A stretch of 35,483 nt of DNA, from assembly GCA_017537905.1 (NCBI GenBank), contig JAFYJX010000025.1, positions 1 to 35,483 of the forward strand, in the 5' to 3' direction. Below, piece by piece: positions 1 through 7,993 of this stretch. This stretch comes from Clostridiales bacterium. Lineage in GTDB: Bacteria; Bacillota_A; Clostridia; Saccharofermentanales; Saccharofermentanaceae. Below the pieces are notes generated by a model. That model was not told the origin of the DNA and searched no databases. It saw only the letters and a program-made list of their open reading frames with translations. Within the stretch, counting starts at the first letter, position 1, and the number at the start of each line of letters is the position of its first letter. A program made the translations under genes and the position numbers.

Positions 1-1
1 A

Positions 2-121
2 TTTAAGCGTTCTTGCGCAAAGTCAGGCGTTCTTGCAGAAGTTCGTAAGAGAGAACATTACGAGAAGCCTTCTGTAAAGAGAAAGAAGAAGTCTGAAGCA
101 GCTCGTAAGAGAAAGCATTAA
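2..121 (+). CDS. rpsU: 30S ribosomal protein S21, C-terminal part
   Basis: The reading frame is open from the window edge and ends with TAA at 119-121. The visible 39 residues include [13 protein letters not shown] followed by SEAARKRKH. This strongly basic C-terminal tail is characteristic of small-subunit protein S21, which helps mRNA binding on the 30S subunit. The start codon and about the first 20 residues lie outside the window. A terminator follows within 10 bases, so the gene ends its transcription unit. The identification rests on the tail, which is distinctive for the family. Confidence 0.93.
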   Translation, partial: FKRSCAKSGVLAEVRKREHYEKPSVKRKKKSEAARKRKH

Positions 122-131
122 TAAGACTTAA

Positions 132-167
132 ACGAGAGGTTGTCCGTTAGGGCAGCCTCTTTTTGTT
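132..167 (+). terminator. Rho-independent terminator of rpsU
   Basis: GAGAGGTTGTCC and GGGCAGCCTCT form a stem (some G-U pairs) around a short loop, followed by TTTTTG. It lies just after the rpsU stop and just before the stop of the convergent nuclease-like gene. Confidence 0.85.
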
Positions 168-969
168 ACAGAAGATATTTGCGAATCTTTTCTTCTATTA
201 CTTTTGTGTTCAGCGGCTGGCTGTCCGTCTCAAAGGTCAGTATCAGCCGGCTTTCGTCAAAGTCGTCAGCAAGGCTGTATTTATCCATTTTCCTTACGTT
301 GCGCCTGGCATAATCCTCATCACCCAGCTTGCCCAAATGCTCCCAATAGTATTCTTTTCGCAGCCTTACATTCAGGCATTTGAAGTCCGGCGCCGCGAAT
401 AACACGCCATGGTTATAGACCGGAAATTCACAAAGGTAAGGAATATTGTGCCTGCCCAGCGCATCAGCTATCAATATCTCCGACTTCGACCTCACGCGCT
501 CGCCTTTGGCCGTATAGAACTCCTGGTCTTCCTCTTTGAACCCCAGCCTGGTGTAAGGTGTGTTCTGCCACTGCCTGACGAACTCCTCATCGCTAAGATA
601 CTCCGGCGTAACGAGCGCTTTTCGCTGCTCGCTCAGCTTCTCATATACCTGTTGCGCCGCATCCGGGTCGTAGTCTTTGATGAAGTTTTCGATTGCTTTT
701 TGCTGGTTCTCAAGCACTTTGAGGAGCTTCGTGTCGTAGTCTTTTTGCGCGAGGCGGACGGCGAGGGGGCGGTCTTTTTCAGGGATGTATCTGCCTTGAG
801 AATCGTTCGTATTTTCTCTGTGATAGTACTGATGCTTATTCCACTTCTTGATTATTCGCAAAGCTCCTGGCGGAGCTTTTTTGAGGCGTTCGTAGACTTT
901 GTCTATTTGTTGTTCAAGCGAAGCTGACAAGGTTCTGAGTTCATTTATTCTTGGTTTTTCTTCAAACAT
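166..969 (-). CDS. PD-(D/E)XK nuclease-like protein of unknown role
   Basis: A 267-residue protein. Residues 1-115 are charged and predicted helical (QIDKVYERLKK, then KVLENQQKAIENF). The C-terminal half resembles a PD-(D/E)XK nuclease fold: a conserved Glu in SKSE (E164), a Pro-Asp pair in APDF (P194-D195), then YYWEHLG with E210, and a closing strand LILTFET. This order matches the restriction-endonuclease-like core found in uncharacterised stand-alone clostridial proteins. The substrate is unknown. The start at 969 is supported by AAGGAA about 10 bases upstream. It stands alone, convergent with rpsU, and its upstream region carries copy 1 of a 190-bp structured repeat. The nuclease assignment is from motif reading only; no partner methylase is present. 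Confidence 0.7.
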   Translation of the reverse strand: MFEEKPRINELRTLSASLEQQIDKVYERLKKAPPGALRIIKKWNKHQYYHRENTNDSQGRYIPEKDRPLAVRLAQKDYDTKLLKVLENQQKAIENFIKDYDPDAAQQVYEKLSEQRKALVTPEYLSDEEFVRQWQNTPYTRLGFKEEDQEFYTAKGERVRSKSEILIADALGRHNIPYLCEFPVYNHGVLFAAPDFKCLNVRLRKEYYWEHLGKLGDEDYARRNVRKMDKYSLADDFDESRLILTFETDSQPLNTKVIEEKIRKYLL

Positions 970-996
970 AGTGTTGTTTCCTTATTTGTTGTATGG

Positions 997-1186
997 TGAC
1001 ATACGAAAAGCGCATATTTCGAATTTTCGTCGGTAGGTTTTGAGTTTTTGAACTGCTTTTTTGAGAGAACCTACATACGAAAAGTTGATTATCGTAGTGT
1101 TTCGTCGGTAGGTTGTGATTTTACAAGTTGTTTTATTGCAAATAACTACATACGAAAACAGAGTTTTTTGTAATTTCGTATGTCGG
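997..1186. repeat. 190-bp six-arm structured repeat, copy 1
   Basis: Six related arms occur at offsets 0, 26, 74, 101, 149 and 175 from position 999: ACATACGAAAA-type left arms at 999, 1073 and 1148, and TTTCGT-type right arms at 1025, 1100 and 1174. The outer arms read GACATACGAAA and TTTCGTATGTC and pair with each other. The inner arms carry an extra AACCTAC or GTAGGTT extension and pair with inner arms across a loop of about 28 bases. Copy 2 at 17158-17347 has the same length and the same six offsets. It is not a CRISPR: arms alternate orientation, there are only three units and no cas genes. Confidence 0.85.
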
Positions 1187-1259
1187 CATCGTTCCTAACC
1201 ACTTCAACTACCCTCTATCCTATCCCCGCACCATCACATTTCAACCCTTTTCGACCAGA

Positions 1260-1295
1260 TTGAGACTTTTTGGCACTTGTTGAGACTGGTCTCAA
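1260..1295. promoter_or_regulatory. Possible operator: TTGAGAC repeat and palindrome
   Basis: TTGAGAC occurs at 1260-1266 and again at 1280-1286, two helical turns apart. The second copy forms a perfect inverted repeat with GTCTCAA at 1289-1295. It lies about 20 bases upstream of the recJ -35 box. The run of T after the palindrome also allows a weak terminator reading, but the arms are short and no gene ends here. Confidence 0.35.
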
Positions 1296-1315
1296 TTTTT
1301 AAACCCTGCGGTTCT

Positions 1316-1344
1316 TTGTAAATACGAGGCGATTCGGCTATAAT
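1316..1344 (+). promoter_or_regulatory. Predicted sigma-A promoter of recJ-rel
   Basis: TTGTAA at 1316-1321 and a consensus TATAAT at 1339-1344 are separated by 17 bases. The recJ start lies about 30 bases downstream of the -10 box. Confidence 0.75.
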
Positions 1345-1376
1345 AATGCCAATAAAGATAAAGTTGAGATTAGTAT

Positions 1377-3518
1377 ATGTTATTGACCGGTAAGAACTGG
1401 CGCTTATCGGCGTCCCAAAAAGTAGGGGATGCTGATACGCTCCTTGATGTTTTGCTTAAGAATCGCGGTATAACCGAGGGACAATCCGTAGAGCAGTTTT
1501 TGTCTGAGGATGACGGTATCTGGCATGATCCGTTCCTTTATAATGACATGCGAAAAGCTGTCGGCATCATTAATGAGACAATCGACCGCCACGGCAAGAT
1601 CCTTGTTTACGGCGACTATGACTGCGACGGCGTTACTGCGACGTCGATACTTGTCAGGTATTTCAGGAGTCATTCGGTAAATGTTTATTACATCGTGCCG
1701 CATAGATCAGAGCACGGGTACGGGCTTACTGAGAAGATCATGGACAAGGTCATTGAGAAGAAACCGGATCTCGTTATCACCGTTGACTGCGGCGTTACTA
1801 ATGTTGATACGGTGCAGGAGCTTAAGAACCGCGGCATTAAGGTGATCGTTACTGACCACCACAATGTTAAGGACGAGCTGCCGCCGGCAGACTGCGTTAT
1901 ATGCGCGAAGAGGCCTGACAATACGTATCCTTTCATCGATCTTTGCGGCGCGGGTGTTGCGTTAAAGCTCGTCGAGGCTTTGGGCAAAGACGGGAAGTAT
2001 AAGGTGACGGGCAATATCTGGCGTCAGTCTATTGAGCTGGCAGGACTTGCGACGATCGCAGATCTCGTGTCCGTTACAAACGAGAACAGAACCATTATCA
2101 AGCGTGCTTTTAAAAGCATGAAGAATCCTTCGAATGTCGGCGTGGGCGTCATGAACGAGATGCTGTTAGCGCCCGGCAAGACTTTGGATGAGACGTTTAT
2201 CTCGTTCAATTTCGTGCCGAGAATCAATGCTGCGGGAAGGCTTTACGATTCGGCTGATGCGCTGAAGCTCTTCCTCGAGAATAATCCGACTGAGGCGAAA
2301 AACGCAGCGCAGGATCTTACGAGACAGAATGATGAGCGTAAGGAGATAGAGGCCAAGGTTTTCGACGAGGCCAGGGCGCAGTTAGAGAATCCCACGAGGC
2401 CTGACAGGTGGTCGCTCACAAACACTTGCGGTCCGATCGTTGTGTATGGCAAGGACTGGCACCAGGGCGTGCTCGGAATCGTTGCGGGCAAGCTCTCGCA
2501 GTTCTACGGCAGGTCGGCGCTGGTATTTACAGACGATTCGACGGAGCCCGGATGCGCTAAGGGTTCGGGAAGAGCCTTTGGCGACTTCGACCTTTATGAG
2601 TGCCTGGAGCGCATATCGGATAAGCTCGTTAATTTTGGCGGACATAAGAAGGCCGCAGGACTTCTCGTAAGGAAGACAGAGATGGGTGCCTTCATGGAAG
2701 CGCTCGAGGCGGAGTCGGCCAAGATTTACGAAGAGAAGGGCATGTCGGGCGAAGAGTCCGAAGAGGATGCGATCAACGCGGAATGCGAGATCCTGCCTGA
2801 AGGGCTGGACTTCGATTCATATAACGAAGTTTGTAAGTTAAGGCCTTTCGGAATCGGCAATCCGAAGCCGGTCTTTGTTACCAGAGGACTTGTTATCACG
2901 GGCATTGCCCAGATGAGCCAGGGCGCGCACATCAGGCTCGACCTGACAGATGGCGATGGCAAGGCAAATCTCTCGGCGGTTGGCTTTGGCATGGGCGACT
3001 ATTTCAATATCCTGAAAGCGGGCGACAAGGTCGACATCGCTTATACCTTGAATGAGTACTGCTACAGGGGCGAGACGTCTTTGAGCCTTCATCTCGAGGA
3101 TATAAGGCCACTTACGGGCGAAGGATTTATGTGGAAGAAGGCTGATATTGCCGAGAAGCTCTACACGAGCGGGCTTGCGATGGACCAGATCGCGAAAATG
3201 GCGCCCGGTGAGGATATCGCGGGCCAGATGAAGCCGACACCCGAGCAATACGGCGCATGCTATAAGGCGATAGAGCGTTTTGGAGGCACGGCCATGTCCA
3301 CGGCCGATCTGGACCTCCTTGCAAGATTAGTATCTAACAATTATGATGTATCGGTGACTCCGTTCCAGCTGAAGCGATGCCTCGAGGTTTTCGCTGACTG
3401 CAGGCTCATAAGGCTCAGGACCATAAAGCCGATGCGTGTCTGCTTCAACCTGCTGGCGACGGGCGACAAAGTAAAACTTAGCGATTCTGAGGTCTATAGG
3501 AGAATACAAGGTGAGTAA
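1377..3518 (+). CDS. recJ: Single-stranded-DNA-specific 5'-3' exonuclease RecJ
   Basis: A 713-residue DHH-family nuclease that degrades single-stranded DNA from the 5' end in recombination, mismatch and base-excision repair. The N-terminal DHH domain shows motif I DYDCDGVTATSIL (near residue 80), TVDCGV, and VTDHHNV that names the family. The DHHA1 domain has CAKGSGRAFGDFDLYECL followed by the glycine-rich NFGGHKKAAG. An OB-fold-like region follows (RPFGIGNPKPVF), then a C-terminal extension of roughly 120 residues of the kind found in Firmicute RecJ. The ATG at 1377 has only a weak ribosome binding site but follows the promoter closely and gives a full-length N-terminus. The 3' end overlaps the rel start by 8 bases, so the two genes are co-transcribed and probably translationally coupled. 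Confidence 0.95.
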   Translation: MLLTGKNWRLSASQKVGDADTLLDVLLKNRGITEGQSVEQFLSEDDGIWHDPFLYNDMRKAVGIINETIDRHGKILVYGDYDCDGVTATSILVRYFRSHSVNVYYIVPHRSEHGYGLTEKIMDKVIEKKPDLVITVDCGVTNVDTVQELKNRGIKVIVTDHHNVKDELPPADCVICAKRPDNTYPFIDLCGAGVALKLVEALGKDGKYKVTGNIWRQSIELAGLATIADLVSVTNENRTIIKRAFKSMKNPSNVGVGVMNEMLLAPGKTLDETFISFNFVPRINAAGRLYDSADALKLFLENNPTEAKNAAQDLTRQNDERKEIEAKVFDEARAQLENPTRPDRWSLTNTCGPIVVYGKDWHQGVLGIVAGKLSQFYGRSALVFTDDSTEPGCAKGSGRAFGDFDLYECLERISDKLVNFGGHKKAAGLLVRKTEMGAFMEALEAESAKIYEEKGMSGEESEEDAINAECEILPEGLDFDSYNEVCKLRPFGIGNPKPVFVTRGLVITGIAQMSQGAHIRLDLTDGDGKANLSAVGFGMGDYFNILKAGDKVDIAYTLNEYCYRGETSLSLHLEDIRPLTGEGFMWKKADIAEKLYTSGLAMDQIAKMAPGEDIAGQMKPTPEQYGACYKAIERFGGTAMSTADLDLLARLVSNNYDVSVTPFQLKRCLEVFADCRLIRLRTIKPMRVCFNLLATGDKVKLSDSEVYRRIQGE

Positions 3519-6129
3519 GGCCAAGAATGACAAGACATTTGATGCCATAACTACTGAAGAGGTCGTGCAGGCGGAGGCCGAGCGCGCGTATCTTCAGGAC
3601 GACTCGATCAAGCCTGAAATCCCCCAGGATCTCGAAGAGAAATTCCACGAGATAATCAAGCTTTACGACGATTATGCGAAGGCTGCAAATCTCGATGAGA
3701 AAGATATCGAGAAGGATAACGAGAAGCTCGAAAAGGCTTTCAACTTCGCATACAAGGCACACCGCCACCAGAAGCGTAAGACGGGCGAGCCCTATATCAC
3801 GCACCCTGTCGCGGTTGCCATGATCCTCGCTGACCTTAAGGTCGACGTTAATACCATCATCGCAGCGCTCCTGCACGATACGATCGAGGATACGATCGTT
3901 GACGACGAGATGGTCACCGAGAAGTTCGGCGCGGTCGTCTGCAGCCTTGTTGACGGTGTTACAAAGCTCAACTTAAGTCTCGACAACGTTGTTTATAACT
4001 CGAAGCAGGATATCCAGGCGTCGAATGTCCGAAAGATGTTCATCGCCCTGACCGACGACATCCGCGTAATCTTCATCAAGCTCGCAGACCGTCTGCACAA
4101 CATGAGAACGTTAAAGTCCATGAGCCCCGAAAAGCAGATTGAGAAGGCTCAGGAGACTTTGGATATCTACGTTCCTTTCGCAGGCAGATTCGGTATCTAT
4201 AAGATCAAATGGGAATTGGAGGACCTCTGTTTAAGATATCTTCATCCCGACGATTACTATGAACTCGTAAAGCTCGTTAACGGCAACCGCACCCAGCGTG
4301 AAAACTTCATGGAGGACGTTGTTTCCGAGATCCGCGCAAAGCTCGAGGAGAACGGCATCGTCCATTACGACATTGAAGGACGCCCGAAGCACTTCTACAG
4401 CATCTACAAGAAGATGCACGAGAAGGGCAAGACGATCGATGAGATCTACGACCTTTTCGCGTGCAGGATCATTGTTGACGAGGTCATCGAGTGCTATCAG
4501 GTGCTCGGCATCATCCACGAGATGTACCAGCACGTGCCGGGCCGTTTTAAGGACTATATCGCGATGCCCAAGGAGAACAAGTACCAGTCTATTCATACGA
4601 CTGTCGTATCTCATACGGGCACGCCTTTCGAAGTGCAGATAAGAACTTTCGCGATGCACCAGATCGCAGAGTTCGGTATCGCTGCGCACTGGCATTACAA
4701 GGAAGCCGGCAATTCACAGGAATTCAAGGCTGACAGATACGACACGAAGATCAACGAGATGAGACAGATCATCGACTCGCAGAACGAGCTTACCGACTCG
4801 GGCGAGTTCCTTGAATCATTCAAGATGAATATCGCTCCGGACGAGATCTTCGTTTACACGCCTAAGCACGAAGTAATCAAGCTTCCCAAGGGTTCATGCC
4901 CGATCGACTTCGCGTACGCGATCCACTCCGGCATCGGCAACCACATGCACGGCGCGAAGGTCAACGGCCGTATCGTTCCGTTGTCCTATGAACTTAAGAA
5001 CAGCGACATCGTCGAGATCCAGTCTTCGTCCAAGCTCGTAAAGGGCCCTTCACGTGACTGGGTTTCCATCGCGCGCACAGCAAATGCCAAGTCCAAGATC
5101 AATTCCTGGTTTAAGCGTGAAGCCCGCGCTGACAATATCACAACAGGCCGTGAGCTTCTCACAAACGAGATCACCCGTAACGGATTCGATCCCGCGAAGC
5201 TCCTTATGCATAAGTCCATTGAGACTATCCTGAAGCGCAACAACTTCCAGAACCTTGACGACATGTTCGCTGCATTGGGCTACGGCTCCATCAGTGTCAG
5301 CAAGGTTTTCTCGCGCCTGCGTGACGACTACATCCGCAATATTTCCGAAGAGGAGCGCCGCGCGCTGGGTTACCGCGTAACGGCTGACGGCAACGTCGCT
5401 TACAGCCCGAACGAGCTTCCTATCGAGCTCGGCAAGGCTGACCAGACCCGTAATTCCAAGAGCTCGAAAACAAAGGCTCCCGAGACTTCCAAGCAGGTCG
5501 TCGATTACGATGTCGCAAAGATCAACGCGCTTAACACAGCAGATCCCCACCAGACTGTTGCTCCCGGCATGCCCAAGGGCAATGAGGCGCTCGCTGCGGC
5601 AGCTGCTGCAAAGCCTACCAGAGGCCAGCGTTCTGACGCTGCCAGACGCGCACAGAGCAATGATGCAGTCGTTGTTAACGGCCTCGAATCGATCGCTACG
5701 CACATCTCCAAGTGCTGCCACCCCGTCTATGGTGATGAGATCATCGGTTATGTAACCCAGGAAAAGGGCGTAGGCATTCACAAGGTCAACTGCAAGAATA
5801 TCCTGAACATAATCAAGAACAGGGAGAATTCACAGAAGGATGAAGAGAAGTACCAGCGTCTTGTCGCCGTAAGGTGGCTCTCCAAGGCGAAGTTTAGCAG
5901 CTACGACGTTCAGCTCGTTGTCGTTGCCATGGACCGTAACGGTCTTCTCATCGACGTCCTCGACAAGATCTCCGAAGAGAAGATCAACATCGTCAAGCTC
6001 AATACCGTTGTTGACGGCCCTGAGGCCCGCATATTCGTTACGGTCAATGTCTCGGGCAGGGAGCAGCTCGACCGCACGTGTGACAGGATCTTGAGGGTTA
6101 AAGACGTCGTGGACGTCATTAGAAACTAA
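3511..6129 (+). CDS. rel: Bifunctional (p)ppGpp synthetase/hydrolase Rel
   Basis: Makes and degrades the stringent-response alarmone (p)ppGpp. The order is: an N-terminal extension of about 60 residues; an HD hydrolase domain with LLHDTIED (H122, D123); a synthetase domain with GRFKDYIAMPKENKYQSIHT near residue 343; a TGS domain from about 443; a zinc-finger-like region with KCCHPVYGDEIIGY near 733; and a C-terminal ACT domain from about 793. The RFKD motif is the RXKD signature of bifunctional enzymes, as opposed to EXDD of synthetase-only RelA. At 872 residues it is longer than most Rel proteins (about 730-780), because of the N-terminal extension and a low-complexity Ala/Lys-rich linker at roughly 640-725. 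The start is GTG at 3511, preceded by TAGGAGA, and overlaps recJ. Confidence 0.96.
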   Translation: MSKAKNDKTFDAITTEEVVQAEAERAYLQDDSIKPEIPQDLEEKFHEIIKLYDDYAKAANLDEKDIEKDNEKLEKAFNFAYKAHRHQKRKTGEPYITHPVAVAMILADLKVDVNTIIAALLHDTIEDTIVDDEMVTEKFGAVVCSLVDGVTKLNLSLDNVVYNSKQDIQASNVRKMFIALTDDIRVIFIKLADRLHNMRTLKSMSPEKQIEKAQETLDIYVPFAGRFGIYKIKWELEDLCLRYLHPDDYYELVKLVNGNRTQRENFMEDVVSEIRAKLEENGIVHYDIEGRPKHFYSIYKKMHEKGKTIDEIYDLFACRIIVDEVIECYQVLGIIHEMYQHVPGRFKDYIAMPKENKYQSIHTTVVSHTGTPFEVQIRTFAMHQIAEFGIAAHWHYKEAGNSQEFKADRYDTKINEMRQIIDSQNELTDSGEFLESFKMNIAPDEIFVYTPKHEVIKLPKGSCPIDFAYAIHSGIGNHMHGAKVNGRIVPLSYELKNSDIVEIQSSSKLVKGPSRDWVSIARTANAKSKINSWFKREARADNITTGRELLTNEITRNGFDPAKLLMHKSIETILKRNNFQNLDDMFAALGYGSISVSKVFSRLRDDYIRNISEEERRALGYRVTADGNVAYSPNELPIELGKADQTRNSKSSKTKAPETSKQVVDYDVAKINALNTADPHQTVAPGMPKGNEALAAAAAAKPTRGQRSDAARRAQSNDAVVVNGLESIATHISKCCHPVYGDEIIGYVTQEKGVGIHKVNCKNILNIIKNRENSQKDEEKYQRLVAVRWLSKAKFSSYDVQLVVVAMDRNGLLIDVLDKISEEKINIVKLNTVVDGPEARIFVTVNVSGREQLDRTCDRILRVKDVVDVIRN

Positions 6130-6134
6130 AAATC

Positions 6135-6162
6135 AGGCCACCTTCGAGGTGGCCTTTGTTTT
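6135..6162. terminator. Bidirectional terminator between rel and the RNase J gene
   Basis: AGGCCACCT and AGGTGGCCT form a perfect 9-bp stem. T-rich sequence follows on the plus strand (TTTGTTTT) and A-rich sequence precedes it (CTAAAAATC), so it can serve both convergent genes. Confidence 0.9.
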
Positions 6163-7918
6163 ATGTATCTCCGTAATATGTATCGTCGTCTGAATATCCG
6201 CCGACGTAGCTGATGTTGAAGATTATCATTGGGCGGCGGCCGGATTTGGAGTAGACGAAGTTCTTGATCTGCTCCCTGAAATTGCGCTTCTGCAGGAAGG
6301 CTTCGACGCTGCCGGCTTTGGTGCTGGCCTGCTTTAGGAGGTCGTCGACCTTGTCGGAGATCTGCTCGTAGAGAACATCAGAGTTCTCGGCGTCATCAAA
6401 GCAGCCTATTGAGTTGACGGCAGGGGAGCACGCGAGGTCGCCTGTCTCTTCGTCGACCGTGATAGCGATCGCGAGGCACCCATCTTCGCTCAAATGAATA
6501 CGGTCTGTCAGCACTCTGTCATCGGCATCAACCGTGCCGGTGCCGTCGATGAGGACGGGTGCTGCGGGAACGTGATCAGCGATCTTTGCTTCGTCTGAGG
6601 TGAGCTCTAATACCGCGCCGTTTTCGAGGATGCAAATATTTTCCTCATTCATGCCGAGGCTCTCAGCCATTTCCTTGTGGAGGCAGAGCATGCGGTATTC
6701 ACCGTGAACGGGGATAAAGAACTGCGGCTTTATGAGGGTGTGGAGCATCATGAGCTCGTCCCTGTAAGCGTGGCCTGAGACGTGAACGTCTGCAAGCGAC
6801 TGGTAGATAACGTGCGCGCCCTTCTTGTAGAGCTCGTTGATGACTCTGTAGATAGGCTTCTCGTTGCCAGGGATAGGGTCAGCGGAAATGATTACCGTGT
6901 CGCCCTTTGTGATGTCAACGGAGCGGTGTGAGGAGTAAGCCATACGCGTAAGCGCGCTCATCGGCTCGGCCTGTGAACCGGTCGTCAGGACGACGATCTT
7001 GTTGTCAGGGTAATTGTCTATCGCGTCAATGTCGATCAACGTGTCGGGCTTGATGTCAATGTAGCCAAGCTGGTTTGCGATGTTGAAAACCTGGACCATC
7101 GAGCGGCCGGAGAGGCAGACGTGGCGTCCGTATTTCTCGGCTGCAGTAATGATCTGCTGCATGCGGTGAACGTGCGATGAGAAGGTGGCAACGATTATTC
7201 GGCCTTCAGCTTTACGGAACAGCGATGAGAACGCTTCGCCGACATGCTTTTCGGAGGGCGAGAAGCCGTCGATCTCGACGTTTGTGGATTCGCACATGAA
7301 CATGAGGACGCCTTCTTTGCCGAGCTCGCCTAAGCGCTGGAGATTGATGGTCTTGCCGTTGATCGGCGTGTAGTCGATCTTGAAGTCGCCCGAGTGAACG
7401 ATCCTGCCGACAGGTGTGTTGATGCAGAGCGCGTAAGAATCGGCGATCGAGTGGTTTACTCTGATGAATTCGACAGAGAATGAATTGCCGAATCGGATGA
7501 TGTCGCCGTTCTTGCAAGTCGAGAGTTTAATGCCCTCGAAAGGCACGTTCTTGTCCTGAAGCTTAAGCTTGATGAGCTCTATTGCCATTGTGCCGCCGAA
7601 AACAGGGCACTTGAATTCTCTGAGGAAATAGGGGAGTGCGCCGATGTGGTCTTCGTGACCGTGGGTGATGACGATGCCCCTGAGTTTTTCGTGATTTCTT
7701 CTGATGTATGTGAAATCAGGGATGACGCAGTCAACGCCGGGCATGTTCTCTTCGGGGAAGCTCATGCCGCAGTCGACGATGATGATGTCGTTGTTGTATT
7801 CAAAGGCGGTCATGTTCTTGCCGATCTCGCCGATACCGCCCAACGGAATGATCTTTACGGGGTTTGTGTTCTTGTACTTGGGGTCTTTGTAGCTGTGTCT
7901 TTTCGAATTACTGCTCAT
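6161..7918 (-). CDS. rnj: Ribonuclease J
   Basis: A 585-residue metallo-beta-lactamase/beta-CASP ribonuclease with endonuclease and 5'-3' exonuclease activity, central to mRNA decay and rRNA processing in Firmicutes. The zinc-binding motif HGHEDHIG spans residues 86-93. Further metal ligands are visible in NHSIADS (H156) and HSGDFK (D178). The beta-CASP part contains SGRSM and TTGSQAEPMSALTRM, and a distal HVSGHA precedes IPVHGEYRML. A C-terminal domain follows from about residue 450. The start at 7918 is preceded by AGAAGGAA. Only one paralog is in this window, so J1 versus J2 cannot be decided. It lies downstream of the SH3/3D protein gene but is separated from it by a terminator. Confidence 0.95.
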   Translation of the reverse strand: MSSNSKRHSYKDPKYKNTNPVKIIPLGGIGEIGKNMTAFEYNNDIIIVDCGMSFPEENMPGVDCVIPDFTYIRRNHEKLRGIVITHGHEDHIGALPYFLREFKCPVFGGTMAIELIKLKLQDKNVPFEGIKLSTCKNGDIIRFGNSFSVEFIRVNHSIADSYALCINTPVGRIVHSGDFKIDYTPINGKTINLQRLGELGKEGVLMFMCESTNVEIDGFSPSEKHVGEAFSSLFRKAEGRIIVATFSSHVHRMQQIITAAEKYGRHVCLSGRSMVQVFNIANQLGYIDIKPDTLIDIDAIDNYPDNKIVVLTTGSQAEPMSALTRMAYSSHRSVDITKGDTVIISADPIPGNEKPIYRVINELYKKGAHVIYQSLADVHVSGHAYRDELMMLHTLIKPQFFIPVHGEYRMLCLHKEMAESLGMNEENICILENGAVLELTSDEAKIADHVPAAPVLIDGTGTVDADDRVLTDRIHLSEDGCLAIAITVDEETGDLACSPAVNSIGCFDDAENSDVLYEQISDKVDDLLKQASTKAGSVEAFLQKRNFREQIKNFVYSKSGRRPMIIFNISYVGGYSDDDTYYGDT

Positions 7919-7940
7919 AAATGTTCCTTCTATAAAAATA

Positions 7941-7980
7941 CAAATACTTTCCGCTGTTTCTTGTTCGCGAAAAGTATTTG
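7941..7980 (-). terminator. Terminator of the SH3/3D-domain protein gene
   Basis: CAAATACTTT and AAAGTATTTG form a perfect 10-bp stem, extended by GC pairs. On the minus strand the hairpin is followed by TATTTTTATAG. It lies between the wall-protein gene and the downstream RNase J gene. Confidence 0.75.
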
Positions 7981-7993
7981 GAGATAGCTTTCT

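Larger units (their letters stand above)
970..1376. other. 407-bp intergenic region between divergent genes
   Basis: This gene-free stretch holds, in order, the 190-bp structured repeat (997-1186), about 70 bases without visible structure, a TTGAGAC repeat/palindrome (1260-1295) and a strong recJ promoter (1316-1344). No credible small reading frame with a ribosome binding site was seen. Confidence 0.75.

Noticed and set aside
409..927. 172-residue plus-strand frame opposite the nuclease-like gene
   Set aside because: The minus-strand frame has nuclease motifs and a ribosome binding site; the plus-strand frame is a hydrophobic antisense shadow.
997..1186. CRISPR-like array
   Set aside because: Repeats alternate orientation, only three units exist, arms are imperfect, spacers are T-rich, and there are no cas genes. 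The identical geometry of the second copy fits a structured repeat better.
4298..4642. Long alternative-frame ORFs inside rel, recJ, proS, metH and the large permease
   Set aside because: They are shadows of the real genes: Arg/Ser-rich or low-complexity, no ribosome binding sites, no recognisable domains.
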